Positions 1 to 12,917 of a stretch of DNA of 64,000 bases are shown here, in pieces (within the stretch, counting starts at the first letter, position 1; each line of letters begins with the position of its first letter). The position numbers were made by a program, and so were the translations under genes. Source of the stretch: Gordionus sp. m RMFG-2023 (taxonomy: Eukaryota > Nematomorpha > Gordioida > Chordodea > Parachordodidae); NCBI RefSeq assembly GCF_954871325.1, contig NC_088779.1, positions 22,012,846 through 22,076,845 of the forward strand, given 5' to 3'. A model generated the notes under the pieces. The model saw only the letters and a program-made list of their open reading frames with translations. It was not told the DNA's origin and searched no databases.

Positions 1-803
1 AACTAAGGGCATTAATAGTAAATTTCAAAATATTACCCAAGTTGTTTCAAGTCAATCAATGGATGATGAGCAACAAAAGAAATTCTACGAGTTAAATCCG
101 CCAAGTCTACAGCGTACAACCATGAAAATTAAGGATAGTAAAGATTTGACAAGTCCTAAAATGGTTAGCCTAAATACCGTTTCCAAGAATATTTTAAGCA
201 AAGACTCCATTTCAAGTAACCCCATGGATAATTTATCCTATTTTTATTCTTATCCCCTGAATTTTATACCATCTCCTCCAAAAAATTCAGACTTTAACGT
301 TTATAATAATCTTCGACAACATCAAATGTACCCCAGATCTGAACATTATTCTTTTCCTGTCAATATACTCAAGCCAGACATGACCGATTATCAGCCACAT
401 ATGCAAGGTCATAAACCATTTAAGACGTTCTTGGCAAATGAAAACTCTCCTGGGAGAGGAAAAAGGAAATTGAATACATTTTTTGAAACGAATTTGAGCC
501 ATTTGAAAGATGACAAGGGTAAAGATGCTTTTCATTTCAACGCCTGTAATCAAAATTTGTTGTACAATATGCCCCACCCTTTCTACAACCACAATCCTAA
601 CCTACCTCCTCATTTCGCAGACCCGTACCTGAACCGTAACAATTATATGTCCGAGGAATACGTTAGTAGCATAACTTCGCAAAATACTAAGAAATCAAAT
701 CACGATAAAAGAAACACACCGTATTTTGGAGGACTTAATTATGACATTCCACCTTCTTTTATGTTTCCACCACCTAATTTGGATTTTCTATCCCCGGAAA
801 AAT
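1..803 (+). CDS. EVX: EVX candidate exon 1 (N-terminal region, open at window edge)
   Basis: An open frame runs from base 2 to a stop at 821-823; the first Met is at 59. It codes for a low-complexity Asn/Ser/Pro/Tyr-rich stretch with no recognised domain and a short basic patch (GRGKRK). A possible donor (AAAT|GTATTT) at 803/804, just before the stop, leaves phase 1, which fits exon 2 exactly and would make the junction codon Tyr. Alternatively this is the 3'-terminal exon of an upstream + strand gene, ending at the stop. Confidence 0.5.
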
Positions 804-3800
804 GTATTTCAGTTATATATTAATATATATTTTAAGTTTTTTTCCTGAATACGAGAGTTTTTAATAATATATGGGGGAGGTCGGGGCAGGTTGGGATTCA
901 AACCTAAATAACTATCATTATTAAAATGGACACATTACGAATCCCCAAAGCTATTAAAAATAGTCAATATATTCTTTTCTTTTAAACATTATTTTAAATT
1001 TTTTTTAATTTAAAGTTATTATTTGTTGGACCAAAGTACCTCATAACGTAATAGATTTGTCCAGCACGTGTTGTAAGGTGGACACCACCAAAAAAATGAG
1101 GGTCTAAATATGAATTTGAATTTTGTTAAAAAATAATACTAGAGGCTTCAGGATATATTAATAAAATCACATAAAGTATATATGTAATATAATTAATACC
1201 AACCATGCTAAATTCACTAACCATTCAATCTCTCACCCTCAGTTTTATAGAAATGTCATTTAAAATCATATATTAATTCATATTTTATAATTTTGAATAA
1301 CTGTCAAGAATAAAAATAAGTAAAATTTTCTATAATCTTTTTTTATTTATAATTTAAACGATGAGTTTGCATTTATTTTTTGTTACTTTTTGTTTGCTTA
1401 AACACATTTGCCACTGTAAATATTTAATAATACTATTAAAAACTAATTCCAGCCAATGTTGTATGATATAATTAGCCATATTAGATTTAATTTTCCACTC
1501 TTCTTTAATAATAGTTTTAGGAATAAATAGGAGTGGATTAATGATCTACTGTTTACCAACGAGCCCCTTCTGATACATATAGCAGTACAATATATAAATA
1601 TAAAATGTATTTAATCGATTGAAGACAATTCTAAATCCCCATCCAATGACGATGAAACAACTCATTACTCAAGATCTCTCGATGAATTTCCTAACAACAA
1701 CGATTGCAATAATTCAAGCAACTTAGACAATAGCAATTTAAGACGGTACCGAACAGCTTTTACCAGAGAGCAATTGGCAAAATTAGAGAAAGAATTTATC
1801 ACAGAAAATTACGTTTCGAGACCAAAACGATGTGAATTGGCTTCCAGGCTAAATTTGCCCGAAAGTACTATAAAGGTTATTTCACTTTTTAATTAATATT
1901 TATATTTATTCAGAATTATGTTAAATAAAAATTCATAAATGATGCTGATACTAGGTTATAACTTATCAACGTTGAAATGCCTAATTCAGATCGATGCTAT
2001 AAATACTCGGAGTATATTCAACTCTAATTAGGGATATTTTTCTATGATCCAAGGCCCATTAAAATTACAATAACAATATAACTATTTATTATTTTAATCT
2101 GGTTATTTTAGTAGCTTAATTATTTTATCTAAAAAATATTTCTTGCAAAATTGGATATATTTTTGATAAGTATTCGATATCACTGATTATCGATAATTTT
2201 TGATCGAAGATTTTGAGCTAAAAATAATTTTACTATTTTATTATATGATAAGAACAAATTCTAGATTTATTTTGTAAAAAATTTAGATTTTTGAAGCCTA
2301 TTTTTATTGATTTTTGACCACTTATTTAACGGCTCTTATGATCGTATTATTATTGAATAAAATTTTAAAATAATAATCATAATAGATAAGATGGCATTTA
2401 TCTATATAATATATAAAATATAAATTAATTAATATCGAAATATAACATTATTAATTTGAGATTTTATAAACCTAACGAAGAAAGCACCTTTGGAATTTTA
2501 ATCTCTTGTTTAAAGAAGGAATAATATTTAATAGCCATATCTTGGTGCGATTTCTATCTATATATTGCAGTGATGTGTAGCAGCGAAAATAATTTATCAT
2601 ATATTTTTATTACTTTTAAACTTATAAAATTTTTCAACATTTTGAAATAAGAAAAGCTCATCCGACCCCACCCACAATTTTTCTAAGATTTTTAGAGGTT
2701 TGGGGTGAATATTGATTCAGAGACTCTTTAAAACCCCCAATTGAAAAGGAAATTAAGAAATAGCAATGAAAATTAAAATTAGCAAAAAAACGGGATTCCA
2801 AATAAAAATTAGAACCCAACTCAAACATCAAAATAAAAAAACAAAATAAATGACGAGAACTTAAATTTGTTTTCCACTTGAATAGTAATTTTGGACGCTA
2901 CCCCGCTCACTTTTCCTGTTTGCGCAGGTTTGAACGCACCTCAAAATATTTTATAACCAACCTATGCTACATATGTAAGGGGGTGGGGGGGGGGAGTATA
3001 TAAAACTCACTCGTTACAGGCTTCTAATATAAAATACCTAATATATAATATTATACAAGTAGGGGAGGCCCTGGTTATTTTATCCATAGGGCTATAAACG
3101 GAAAAAGCAAATGTTTATAAAATATTTAAAAGTACTATTTTTTTATAATAATACCTCTACGGGATAAATTAATTATATAAGAAGATAATCTTTTAATTTT
3201 TTGTTAATATAAAATAAAAAATGGAAAAAAATTATGGAAAATACCCGGGGTACCTTTTAGCCTGTTGTGGTGCGTATTATAGCATCTCTTTCTCTTTTTA
3301 GATTTATCAATATTTTTTTTAAAGGGTTAATCCTAAATAAATAAATGAAAATATATTGTCAAATATGTTAAATGTACCAGTTTCATCCATATTATTTCCA
3401 CTACCCGAAAGAACTTGTTGTCACTTAAAACTGTCATATAATTTACTAATCATCTTCATATTATAATTCTGACCCTAGATCTTCTGGTGTTCTTATAAAA
3501 ATGGTTGGCATATTTTCATTTAAAATAAATCCCTGCCCAAAGATGGTTAATACGCATCCCACCAAACCTGACCCAGATCTTCACATTTAATAATAAGTAA
3601 ATTTCGGGATATTAAATTGGCATAAATATTGCCAATATTAATACTTAATAAAATTGAGATTATTTTATCATTTGGGATGATATTTAGTCTGAGTAACTCT
3701 ATTCTGAGGTGTTAGAATATAAATATGCATTTAAAAAAATTTCATCAGCATATTTATGTGAAAAATTTTTAAAACCATGCATCTTATTAAAATATATTCA

Positions 3801-6800
3801 TGGTTTACATTTCAAATATCAAAATAAAATATATTTCATTATATAATTATTTGACATTTGCTTTAAATTTAAATATAAAAACATAGACATTTATACTTTT
3901 TAATATATCAATTTTCAAATGAAAAATCACATTCAAAAACAAACAAAAATTTTATAATGCAAAACCAATTTTTTTTTACAGCCCTATAATATATGTCTGA
4001 TGTATTAACTAAATTTGGTATTATTTTAAATTTTTTTTATAAATTTAAGTTTATAAAAGTTGGTATAATTTTATTTAGTATATAAAAAGCTCTAATTATA
4101 AAATCATTATATAAATTTAATAATTGGAAGGATCCGTCTGTAACATTTGTTTTCGAAAAATATTTAAAGGATAAAGTTCAACCAATATTTTAGTGATAAA
4201 ACGAATTTTTATAAACAAAAAGTTTGGAAATGTCAAATCCACTTTCTTTTTTTCTAATCTTTACTACTGCATGAATTTCTTTTTATAAATTTTTGTAAAA
4301 AACCCCCTATAATAATAAAAACTTTGGACCAAAAGGAAATAAAACTAATCTTGCATAAAAAAAATATTTAAAGTTAATTTTATGGGATTTTCGAATGTTA
4401 AAGAGGTGGAGGTAACCAAGAAAAATATATTTAGACAAAAAGTGGAGTTAGAACCCTATAATAATCAAGCATCTATAAATCATACCCTTCAAGTAACTAA
4501 TTATATTTTAAAGCATATTTAAAGGTAATATGTTCGACAAGGGATAGTTCTATTTAATTATGCTGCTTGACTAAAACCCTTCATTATTAAGCTATTTAGT
4601 ACTATAAGATGATGAACATCATAGATATAAATCACGGACAAAAATGGCATGGATTAAAAGGGCCAAAAAGTGTACTCCGGACAAAAAGACATTGGGTACA
4701 AATATCAACTGACAAAAGGACACAGGACAAAAACATTTCAATTTTACCAATATGTTTAAATGCTTAAAAGAGGGTTAATTTTAAAATGTATCCTTCTTTA
4801 AACGTCAAATTTTTTTTGAAATGATATTTATGTTTGATGATTCTTTGTTCATGGTATTTTCACCTAGTGTCTTTTTTTTCAGGACATTTCTGACCATGAT
4901 TTCATAGATATGGACACATCGACTTATCTATCTGTGAAGGGTTTTAAACTATTGGTGGTTCATTCTTTCTGAGTGGGCTTAATTTGATCATTTTTCTCTT
5001 TCCTCTGATCCTTTGATTTGTGATTATTCAGTATATACTCTATTATAATACACCTTACAAGATAAATAGATATCCTCACTAATTAATTCTATGATTCTTA
5101 ACATGTAATATAATCATGTTTATATTACATTATAATGATACCACATAATTGATTCTTTGGTTTAATAACTAAATTCGTATCTTTGATTTTTTTTATTAAA
5201 AAAACATCAAAAAAATTATTTTTTCACCGACAGTATAAATCTCTATTTTAACATGCACATATTATAAAAACTATCATATCTTTTTTTATTAGTATGAATA
5301 TAACAATTAATTTTGTACCATAATTATGGCAATAATAATAAATATATTTTGTATATTATAACATCGCAGTTTTGATATAAAGGGATAAATGTCAAAATTT
5401 ACTAACTATATCTTTTTTGAATTTCAATTATCTACAATATAATATAGAAAGGAATTTTTTTTAGGGTTTAATATATCCCATAAAATAATTCCCTTCTATC
5501 TGTGCAATTATGTTTATCAACACAAACCCCCAAAATACACCATAAAAATGTATTTTTTTTTATTCTTAAGTTTTTTTTATTAGTACACCCATTTAAAAAT
5601 TAAGAGAATGCCGATATTTTTATAAAAAGAATAAATCCTAATTTGTTTCTTTATTTTACCATTTTTTAAAAAAATCTTACAAAATATAATTTAAAAAATT
5701 TATTTTAACTTGATTTTTTAAAGGATATATAAGTTTATAAAAATTTATCTATATTATTTTTATTGTTCATATTTATATAAGTCATTATTTTTTTTAAATA
5801 TAGAAATTTAATCACTATATATTTCATTTGTAAAAATAATAATTTGAAAATTGATAACGAATTAGAATTAAAAGTTATACTTAATAACTATTTTTATAAT
5901 CATGTATACAAAAAATTTATACAACTAAATATTATATTATAAAAAAATATATTAAATTCTTTTTAAAAAAAACTCAAAGGTCCCACGAGGGATGAGATGT
6001 TAACTCCCATTAAGATGATAATTATAGATATGCACGTATTATGTGTTTAGTTGGAAAGCACTTTAGAGACAATATAATCGCGTTACATTAATAGCAACAT
6101 TCATATCATTTTTTTGTCTTTTTTTAATGTTTAGTATAAACATTAAATTGATATTACAGTTAAACTACCAATAATTATATCGATGATGACATTAAAATAT
6201 TATCCTTTTTAAACATTTTCATGCCTCAAGGTACAGTTTAAAAAGAAAGTAAAATTTAAAGGCTGACGATGGGCATGATATTTCTTCTTTATATAAAAAA
6301 TTAAGTTGTATTTGAATATTCTAAGCAAGATGAAATTATTAATAGAATCCAATTTATATATATAATGTAAATATATTAGATATATATATTGCATTTTTAC
6401 AAGATCTAATATAGATGATAAAATATTCAAAATTATATGATTATCAGGAGCGTTGCTAGCTTTTTACAAAAGGGTGCTAAAAGTGGCTAAAAGGTGCTAA
6501 TTTATTTTTAAAAAGTATTATTAACTTTTTAATTATATTTATATATAGCCCCCCCCCCCATCATACTATCCTGCCGGCCTTCGACCGGGTTTATGTCTAT
6601 AGATTCTTACTTTATTATATTTAATTATAATATACATGAATCAAAATAAATCTAACATAAATGTGGAATCTAACTCAAATGTTTTATCCTCAACCAATAA
6701 AATCTTTAAATAATCGCAATCTAAAGCTTTCATATCTTTTATTTTTATCAAAAAAATTAGAAAATATTTGTTGCATTTTTTTCAGAGTTAAAGTGAGAAT

Positions 6801-9800
6801 GTTACAAAAAATTAACACTAAATAAATTGAAATATAAGCATAACTTTTTGTATGCTCCAAAATAACCTCAAAATGAATATATATACATATCAATATAAGA
6901 CTTGCAATCTATTTTTGGATATATATATACACAGGGGTTTGAACCGAACCCGAACTCGGAAAAGAAAACCAGGGTTTTTGGGAAAAAAATTTAAACTCGA
7001 ACCGAACCTGAACCCCGTTTATAAAATTTTCAAAACCCCGAACCAAACCCGGGAATTTTATTTGAACCCGGGTTCAACCGGGTTCAGTGTATTGTTTAAA
7101 TTAATATAAGATATTTGTATAATTGTAAATACAAATATTAATAATTTACTTGACATTTTATATTTTCAAATTTCCAATTAAGTGAAGTGTTAATTAATTT
7201 TAAACAACTTAATTAATTCATTCTCCATTTACAAATTTTTTTTAAATTTATTCTCAAAGATTCCTATTGGATTGTTAATAAATTTTAAACAATTTAATTC
7301 ATTTACGCCATTTATTTTTAATTTTTAACTTATTCTCAAATATTATTAATTAGAGGAAAATTAAAGTGAACAGGTCAAAGTAAAAATTATTATATTGAAT
7401 ATTGTTAATAAAGAAATACGTCTAAATAAAATTTTTTAAATCTATACATGACTATGCTTTGTATTTTTTACTATATTTTGCCTATAAATAAAATAAAAAA
7501 TTTATTTTTTATATCAAATTAATTTCTAGTTTTTTAATTATGATTTAAATATAGAATATTTTTTTATCAATTAAAAAATCCTTAAACCCGAGCTGAACCT
7601 GGAGCCAAACCCGGGTTCAAAAATATCTCCTAAACCGAATCCTAACCGAACCCGGGCAAAAATTTTGCCGGGTTCGCATCCCTGTATATATATATTGAAT
7701 TTAAGCAACATTAACTCTATTGTTATAAATTAGGTTTTCTTTTTTTTATGTGTATAAATGATCTAATAAAATAATAATAAATGGATTAGAGATGTGCCCG
7801 AACCCCTAAGTTTTTTTTAAAAAAATCGGGTTTGGGCTGGGTCAGGCCTAATAATTTTTATGAAAATTGGGGCCAGGGCGGGTCGGGCTTTAGAAATTTT
7901 TTAAAATATATCTAAATTTATCAATTTTATGTTGAATTTTTTATGTAAAAAAAAATATTTTATTTTATTTATGGAAACTAGACGCCATATAACATATATC
8001 GTTTATTTTGAGTAATTATAAAAATTAATTTCTATATTAAATTTCGGGCCGGGCTTGAAATATTAGGCCCGATGCAGATCACTAAAATGGATTATACATC
8101 TTTATTTTTCATATAATATTATTTTGATTTTTCACCATTTTGTTTTTGTTAAAGCCAAAAAAAGGGAATAATAATAAAATGATTTGTTGCCAAGTAGAAG
8201 GATATTTAAATATGATATTAATGCATTCGTTTAAATGAGTGCTAATTTTTCAAAATGAAGATAATTTTGAAAAGGGGGGTGTTTCAGCATCCAACATTAG
8301 CATAGCGATTCCCCTGATCTTTATGTATTATATAGTCAAGGCAAAGTAACTATATATACACAATTTGTTTGTATTAAATATTCATTTAAAAATGTCAGAT
8401 AATCAATAAATAGAATACCAGTTACCTGTTTGGCATGCTATCATAATTATTATAATTAATAATAATATCTTTAATTCGTAAAGTTTTCATATTTTTAATT
8501 ATCATATTGCCATCAACTATTTGGTTGGATTATTCTTTCTAATATCATATGTATAAAGGAAAATTTTAAAATAACTGATAAAAAATATCAATGATTGATT
8601 GTAAATGTTATTGTGTGCCCTGTTCCGACATGTCCTTATACTTCTCGCTTTAGCAAATATTAAATATATTATCATGTGTTATCATGATATATTTTATTTG
8701 GCATCTAATAGAAGCTTTCATTTAATATTTGTATATCTCAGTTTGATTTTGAGAAATTTAATTCTGCAATTTAGGGCAAAACGCACATATATAACAATAT
8801 CACAAGCATCCAATATAGAGGTAAGAGAATGTTGTCACACACGCATATCATAGTCACAATAAAACCTTCCCTATTCTACATTAGTGAATAAATTTCGATT
8901 CAAATACGAATCAACTGTATATAATAATTTCTATAGTGTATTAATTAAAATATTTATTTATTTATTAGGTATGGTTTCAAAATAGAAGAATGAAGGATAA
9001 AAGACAAAGATTAGCATTTGCGTGGCCTTATTATTATTCGTATTATTATTTTCATCAACAACAAAATCAGAAAACTGGACAAGCTTTTGTACCTTATTTG
9101 AATCCATTATTCTCAGCAACAGCGGATTATGATGATGGACAAAATGTCCCCACTGTAAATAAATTATCTGAACTATGTATGCTTAATATAAGATTGATAA
9201 TATAACAATGTCGATATTAGACTATTATTTGAAGTTAATAAATATGTTTAATTAATTGCCTATTTTATGATAAGTTATATTATAGTTTTATAGAACAAAT
9301 ATTTTGTTAAAAATCTTGAATTATTTTATAATTAATTAAGAAAGATGTAAAAATATTATATAATAATTTCCATCATCCTAATATATTTAAGATATATGGA
9401 TGAATTTAATCTTACATAGCTTTACCTGCAAAGTGGATATTACTAAATATATTTTACCAACTACTAAATTGTTGCAGTGCAAATCAATTTGTAATTCTTA
9501 ATTTTCTTTACATAATTGCTCGCCTCATACCTTCTTATTTAATTATAGGATAAATAAATAATTTTTTCATTTATATAAAATTTTGTTAGGTAAAATTATG
9601 ACTTGTAATAGAATTATTATTGTTTTTTAATGTAACATATTGTCTTTTTATAATATAAATTAGTAAACGAGAAAACACAAAATTTTTAAAATAACTTTTT
9701 TAGATATAAATAAGGGGTTTTAAAATAATATAATAGGAAAAACAGAAGGGTTTACAATAAAATTTAAAATAAAAAACGGAAAGAGGCTAATGGGATCCAA

Positions 9801-10894
9801 CATTTTTTAAAGGGCCTGAACCTTCTTTAAAAAACTAGTTGAAAAAGTAAATTTTCTAGATTTCGGCTTGCGAGAATAAACGTTTTAATCCGATAAAAAA
9901 AATTGAATATGTTTTTACCATTCCCTATCGATCTTCATGTTTTATTTTTGTTCTGCCAATTAATGGTTAAGCATGAAATGAAAATGAAATGAGATATATT
10001 TATAACAAGAAATAAGTAATATTTTTTATCGAATAATTGTATTAATTTTATGTATTATTTAGGAAGTATAGTTGATTTCATTTTTTTAATTATTTTTACT
10101 TTAAAATATATTTTAAAAAGGCATCCACAAAAAATGAACTTTCTTGTGACATTAGACGGCTGCCTGAACTTTGTACGTCTATGTCAGACGCTGAAGAAAA
10201 ACATATCCTCGATGATAACATTGCTAGGTCTTCAAATATTAATCCTAATACAATGCCAAATAAATGTGGAAAAGATTCATTTGATATTGATAAGAATTCT
10301 GATTCTAATAACAAACTTAATAAATATTTAAATATAGAGATAAATTTTACTAAAACACCAGATACAAATTTGACTAAAGAACTAAAAAATGAAAATCATA
10401 TTTCAGTAATAAACAATTGTTCAAACATAGATAATCTTAATAACAAAACTCTTATGGAAAAACATGCGATAAAGTCGATCTCTTCATTATTACAGATGCC
10501 AGAATCACAAAAATCGAAATGTCAAGATGATTATGGAATTAATCAAATGAAAGACAACCGTTCAATAGACTATTATGATAATGAAATAAATGGCTGGATA
10601 AAAAACTCCAATTATACTAATATAAATCGTGATCAAGAAAAAAATGTCAATATCTCTTTGAATTATATGCCCCCACCTTTGTTTTATCCTAAGTTACCAA
10701 TGACTGAAAATCCTTATTATAGTCCGTACTATATGAATAACGTGGAAAAAGAATATCCTTGGCATAATGATAAACTTTTTAATACACTTTATAAAAGAGG
10801 GGAATCAATTGCTAATATAAGGTGCACAAATGCTTTTATTAATAATTATAACCCAACCAGCATAACGTCGCATTGTCAAAATTTTTCTTCATAA
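1..10894 (+). CDS. EVX: Even-skipped / EVX-class homeobox transcription factor (5' partial, 4-exon model)
   Basis: Nuclear homeodomain repressor of the even-skipped/EVX class, which in animals acts in axial and neural patterning. The model is <1-803, 1625-1875, 8969-9154 and 10121-10894. The 60-residue homeodomain starts with [11 protein letters not shown] in exon 2 and ends with [15 protein letters not shown] in exon 3, with Gln50 and Asn51 present; the run after it ([12 protein letters not shown]) matches the Pro/Tyr-rich tail that follows EVX homeodomains. The intron between Lys46 and Val47 is at the same place as in vertebrate EVX1/2. All junctions keep phase (1, 0, 0), giving at least 670 aa, with Asn/Tyr/Pro-rich flanks of low conservation. 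Exon 1 is joined to exon 2 only by phase compatibility and EVX-like architecture, so it may belong to another gene. No promoter is visible. The family call is firm; the N terminus is not. Confidence 0.93.
1625..1875 (+). CDS. EVX: EVX exon 2: acidic/Asn-rich linker and homeodomain residues 1-46
   Basis: The acceptor ATTGAAG| lies just after an in-frame stop at 1612-1614, so the exon cannot extend far upstream. About 38 Ser/Asn/Asp-rich residues precede [19 protein letters not shown]. The exon ends LNLPESTIK| at the donor GTTATT, phase 0. Confidence 0.93.
6932..7684. mobile_element. hAT-type MITE, CAGGGatgcGAACCCGG family
   Basis: The ends CAGGGGTTTGAACCGAACCC and, reversed, CAGGGATGCGAACCCGG are terminal inverted repeats, followed inside by repeated CCGAACCCGGG subterminal motifs on both sides. 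The flanks TATATACA/TATATATA match at 7 of 8 bases, although they sit in a TA-rich run. The AT-rich interior has no reading frame of note. Confidence 0.7.
7787..8084. mobile_element. hAT-type MITE with perfect 8-bp TSD AAATGGAT
   Basis: Ends TAGAGATGTGC and, reversed, TAGTGATCTGC. The target-site duplication AAATGGAT is exact at 7779-7786 and 8085-8092. GGGCCGGGC-type subterminal motifs lie on both sides. A related end (TTAGTGATGTGCATCGGGCC) occurs near 28314. Confidence 0.85.
8969..9154 (+). CDS. EVX: EVX exon 3: homeodomain residues 47-60 and Tyr-rich tail
   Basis: Begins [15 protein letters not shown] directly after the acceptor TATTAG, continues [17 protein letters not shown], and ends at the strong donor ACT|GTAAAT in phase 0. 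Reading through the donor meets a stop at 9203-9205, so splicing to exon 4 is needed for a longer protein. Confidence 0.95.
10121..10894 (+). CDS. EVX: EVX exon 4: C-terminal Asn/Ser-rich region
   Basis: The frame is open from the acceptor TTTTAAAAAG| to a TAA at 10892-10894 (257 residues) and continues exon 3 in phase 0. It is rich in Asn, Asp and Ser, with a Pro/Tyr patch ([12 protein letters not shown]) about two-thirds along. No domain was recognised. The assignment rests on frame, phase and position. Confidence 0.75.
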   Translation, partial: ASTKNELSCDIRRLPELCTSMSDAEEKHILDDNIARSSNINPNTMPNKCGKDSFDIDKNSDSNNKLNKYLNIEINFTKTPDTNLTKELKNENHISVINNCSNIDNLNNKTLMEKHAIKSISSLLQMPESQKSKCQDDYGINQMKDNRSIDYYDNEINGWIKNSNYTNINRDQEKNVNISLNYMPPPLFYPKLPMTENPYYSPYYMNNVEKEYPWHNDKLFNTLYKRGESIANIRCTNAFINNYNPTSITSHCQNFSS

Positions 10895-12059
10895 TTTAAA
10901 CTTAATGCTAATATTTTAACTTATTTAATCAGTATTATAAAATAATCGTGATAAAACACTGTAAAGTGATATAATCAAAAAGTATTATGTGATTTTATTA
11001 TATGGCTTATATAATATAATTTTGCTAATTTTATTGTTATTATAAAATGCATTAAATTTTACAATAATGTTTTTAAATATTTTTTACATCTATAAGTAAA
11101 TAATTAACAATTAAAAATAAAATATTGTAATTAACTGTAATTTTATTTTCAATATTTGTAATTTAATAAAATGAATAAAACATTATATATTCATTTATAA
11201 TTACCGATTCCATCCTTTCAACATGTGATTTGTATTTTGACGATCCTCTATCTTAATTCATATCTTAAATAACTTATCGATAGAAATAAATTAAGATATT
11301 TTAAAAAATATATAAATATTATTGAATTTTAGTACTTATAAATTATGGTGTTATTAATTTTTATTATTATCCCATCTTTATCTTATATCCCTTTATTTTT
11401 CATCATTATAATTTTAAAATAGAATAGCTCATATTTATTTCATATATTATGTTAAATCTAATAAAATACTATTAAAAAAAGCTATAAAATATAATTTAAA
11501 TGTAAAATTATGAAATATCAATTATAATGGTAATAATAATTATGTACTATGATATCTTATTTAATAATCTTTTTGTTAAAATAAGGTGTATAATGTAAAA
11601 ATAAAATAATTATATCTAATATTAAAAATTAGAATCATGGTTTAGTGCTTTTATAAAAAAAATCAATAGTTATATACTAGCTTACGTATTGAGCTCAACA
11701 GCCAATTCTCTACATTATATTTTTTGAATGTGTAATTTAGTTAGCTTGATTATCAATTAAAATATGCATGTTTTTTTTAAACTAGCCTTGCATAATTAAA
11801 ATTATAATAATTTTTTATATTTACAATTTATTTATTTTCTAAATAAGAAATAAAATTATAATTATACAATTTTATAGAGGCTTCTATAGGTTGTTATAAA
11901 TATTATCAGAGATAAAACATGATGTATATGAATTCCTATTAGGTTTTATTCCAATAAATTAATTCAAACATCTTGCCCAATATATAATGTTCTCCATTTA
12001 AGCATGTATCTATACATTTTTTATAATATATAGCATTGATATTAGAATTGCAAGTGACA

Positions 12060-12419
12060 AATCAGTGACCTAACATTTTAGCAATGAAAACATTTTCCAT
12101 CTAACCCAATCCAAAAAAAATTTGAACTCAATCTGGACTAAACCTAATTTCTAAATCAAAAATAAAAATATTTAAAAAAATTGCCTCAAATTTTTTTTAA
12201 CATGTTAAAGAAATAATCTTAAATGAACAGAATTGTAAAATAATATACAATAAACCTTGATTGAAATTCAAAGTTACAAAAAAAATAATATTTCCAAATC
12301 TGATCCAACCTAATCTGTCTGGAAAAATTTATCTTCCTGACCTATTCCATATCAATCACAATTTCCAAACCCATACCATAGGTCAATGAGTTAGGTCAGG
12401 TTTTGCAGACCTCTCACTA
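12060..12419. repeat. Decayed interspersed element with a TAGTGAGAGGTCTGCA-type right end
   Basis: The right end, read in reverse, is TAGTGAGAGGTCTGCAAAAC, close to the 38560-38915 MITE end (TAGAGGTCTGCAAT). GGTCAGG/CCTGACC-like motifs occur at both sides. The left limit is approximate and no clear TSD is seen. Confidence 0.35.
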
Positions 12420-12917
12420 GACAGATGATTGCACTTTCAAGTTTTTCTGCCAGTTTTTTTATTCAAATATTTTTTGTTAATATTTAAATTGTGTAAAACA
12501 GCTATATATTTTAGGTAATTTATAAAATATCTGTTATTTTCCTGCTAAATTTTGAAACTTTAAAAATGTTAAGATTTTATATTAAGATAATTATACAAAA
12601 TTGAAGGATGTAATAAAGGGGGGGGGGCATGCCCCTATTCTTTCTTTCTTTAAAATAAATTTAGCATGTCCCCTTCACATTCCCTGAAATTTAAGGCACG
12701 GGAATGAAATTCAAAATTTCCAGGAATATTATTAATTCTTAATATTTGAATATCATTGAGATTATCCATTTACAATATTTTGACCTCAAGGCATTTTTCT
12801 GTCAGCTGATTTTATTTGATATCCTTATAAAAATTAACTGAACTATATCACAAAATTGCATATGTCAGAATATTCATCGCAGCAATATTTGATCCTAGTT
12901 TCAATGATTTTGAAAAT

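Larger units (their letters stand above)
6445..8316. mobile_element. Decayed hAT-type element hosting two nested MITEs
   Basis: The left end CAGGAGCGTTGCTAGC and the reverse complement of the right end, CAGGGGAATCGCTATGC, form imperfect terminal inverted repeats starting CAGG, as in many hAT elements. The flanks ATGATTAT and ATCTTTAT agree at 6 of 8 positions, as expected for an old 8-bp target-site duplication. About 820 bp of its own sequence remains once the two nested elements are removed. No transposase motif was recognised. Confidence 0.5.
1876..8968 (+). other. EVX intron 2 (7.1 kb) splitting the homeobox
   Basis: Runs from GTTATT to TTTATTAG with no coding exon seen. Its 3' part holds a nest of hAT-type elements (6445-8316). 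1876-6444 is plain AT-rich DNA with a short G-run near 2980-2997. Confidence 0.85.

Noticed and set aside
287-592. 101-codon - strand frame
   Set aside because: Shadow of the + strand EVX candidate exon 1.
6852-7109. 85-codon frame rich in Arg/Pro/Asn ([11 protein letters not shown])
   Set aside because: Translation of the subterminal repeats of the 6932-7684 MITE.
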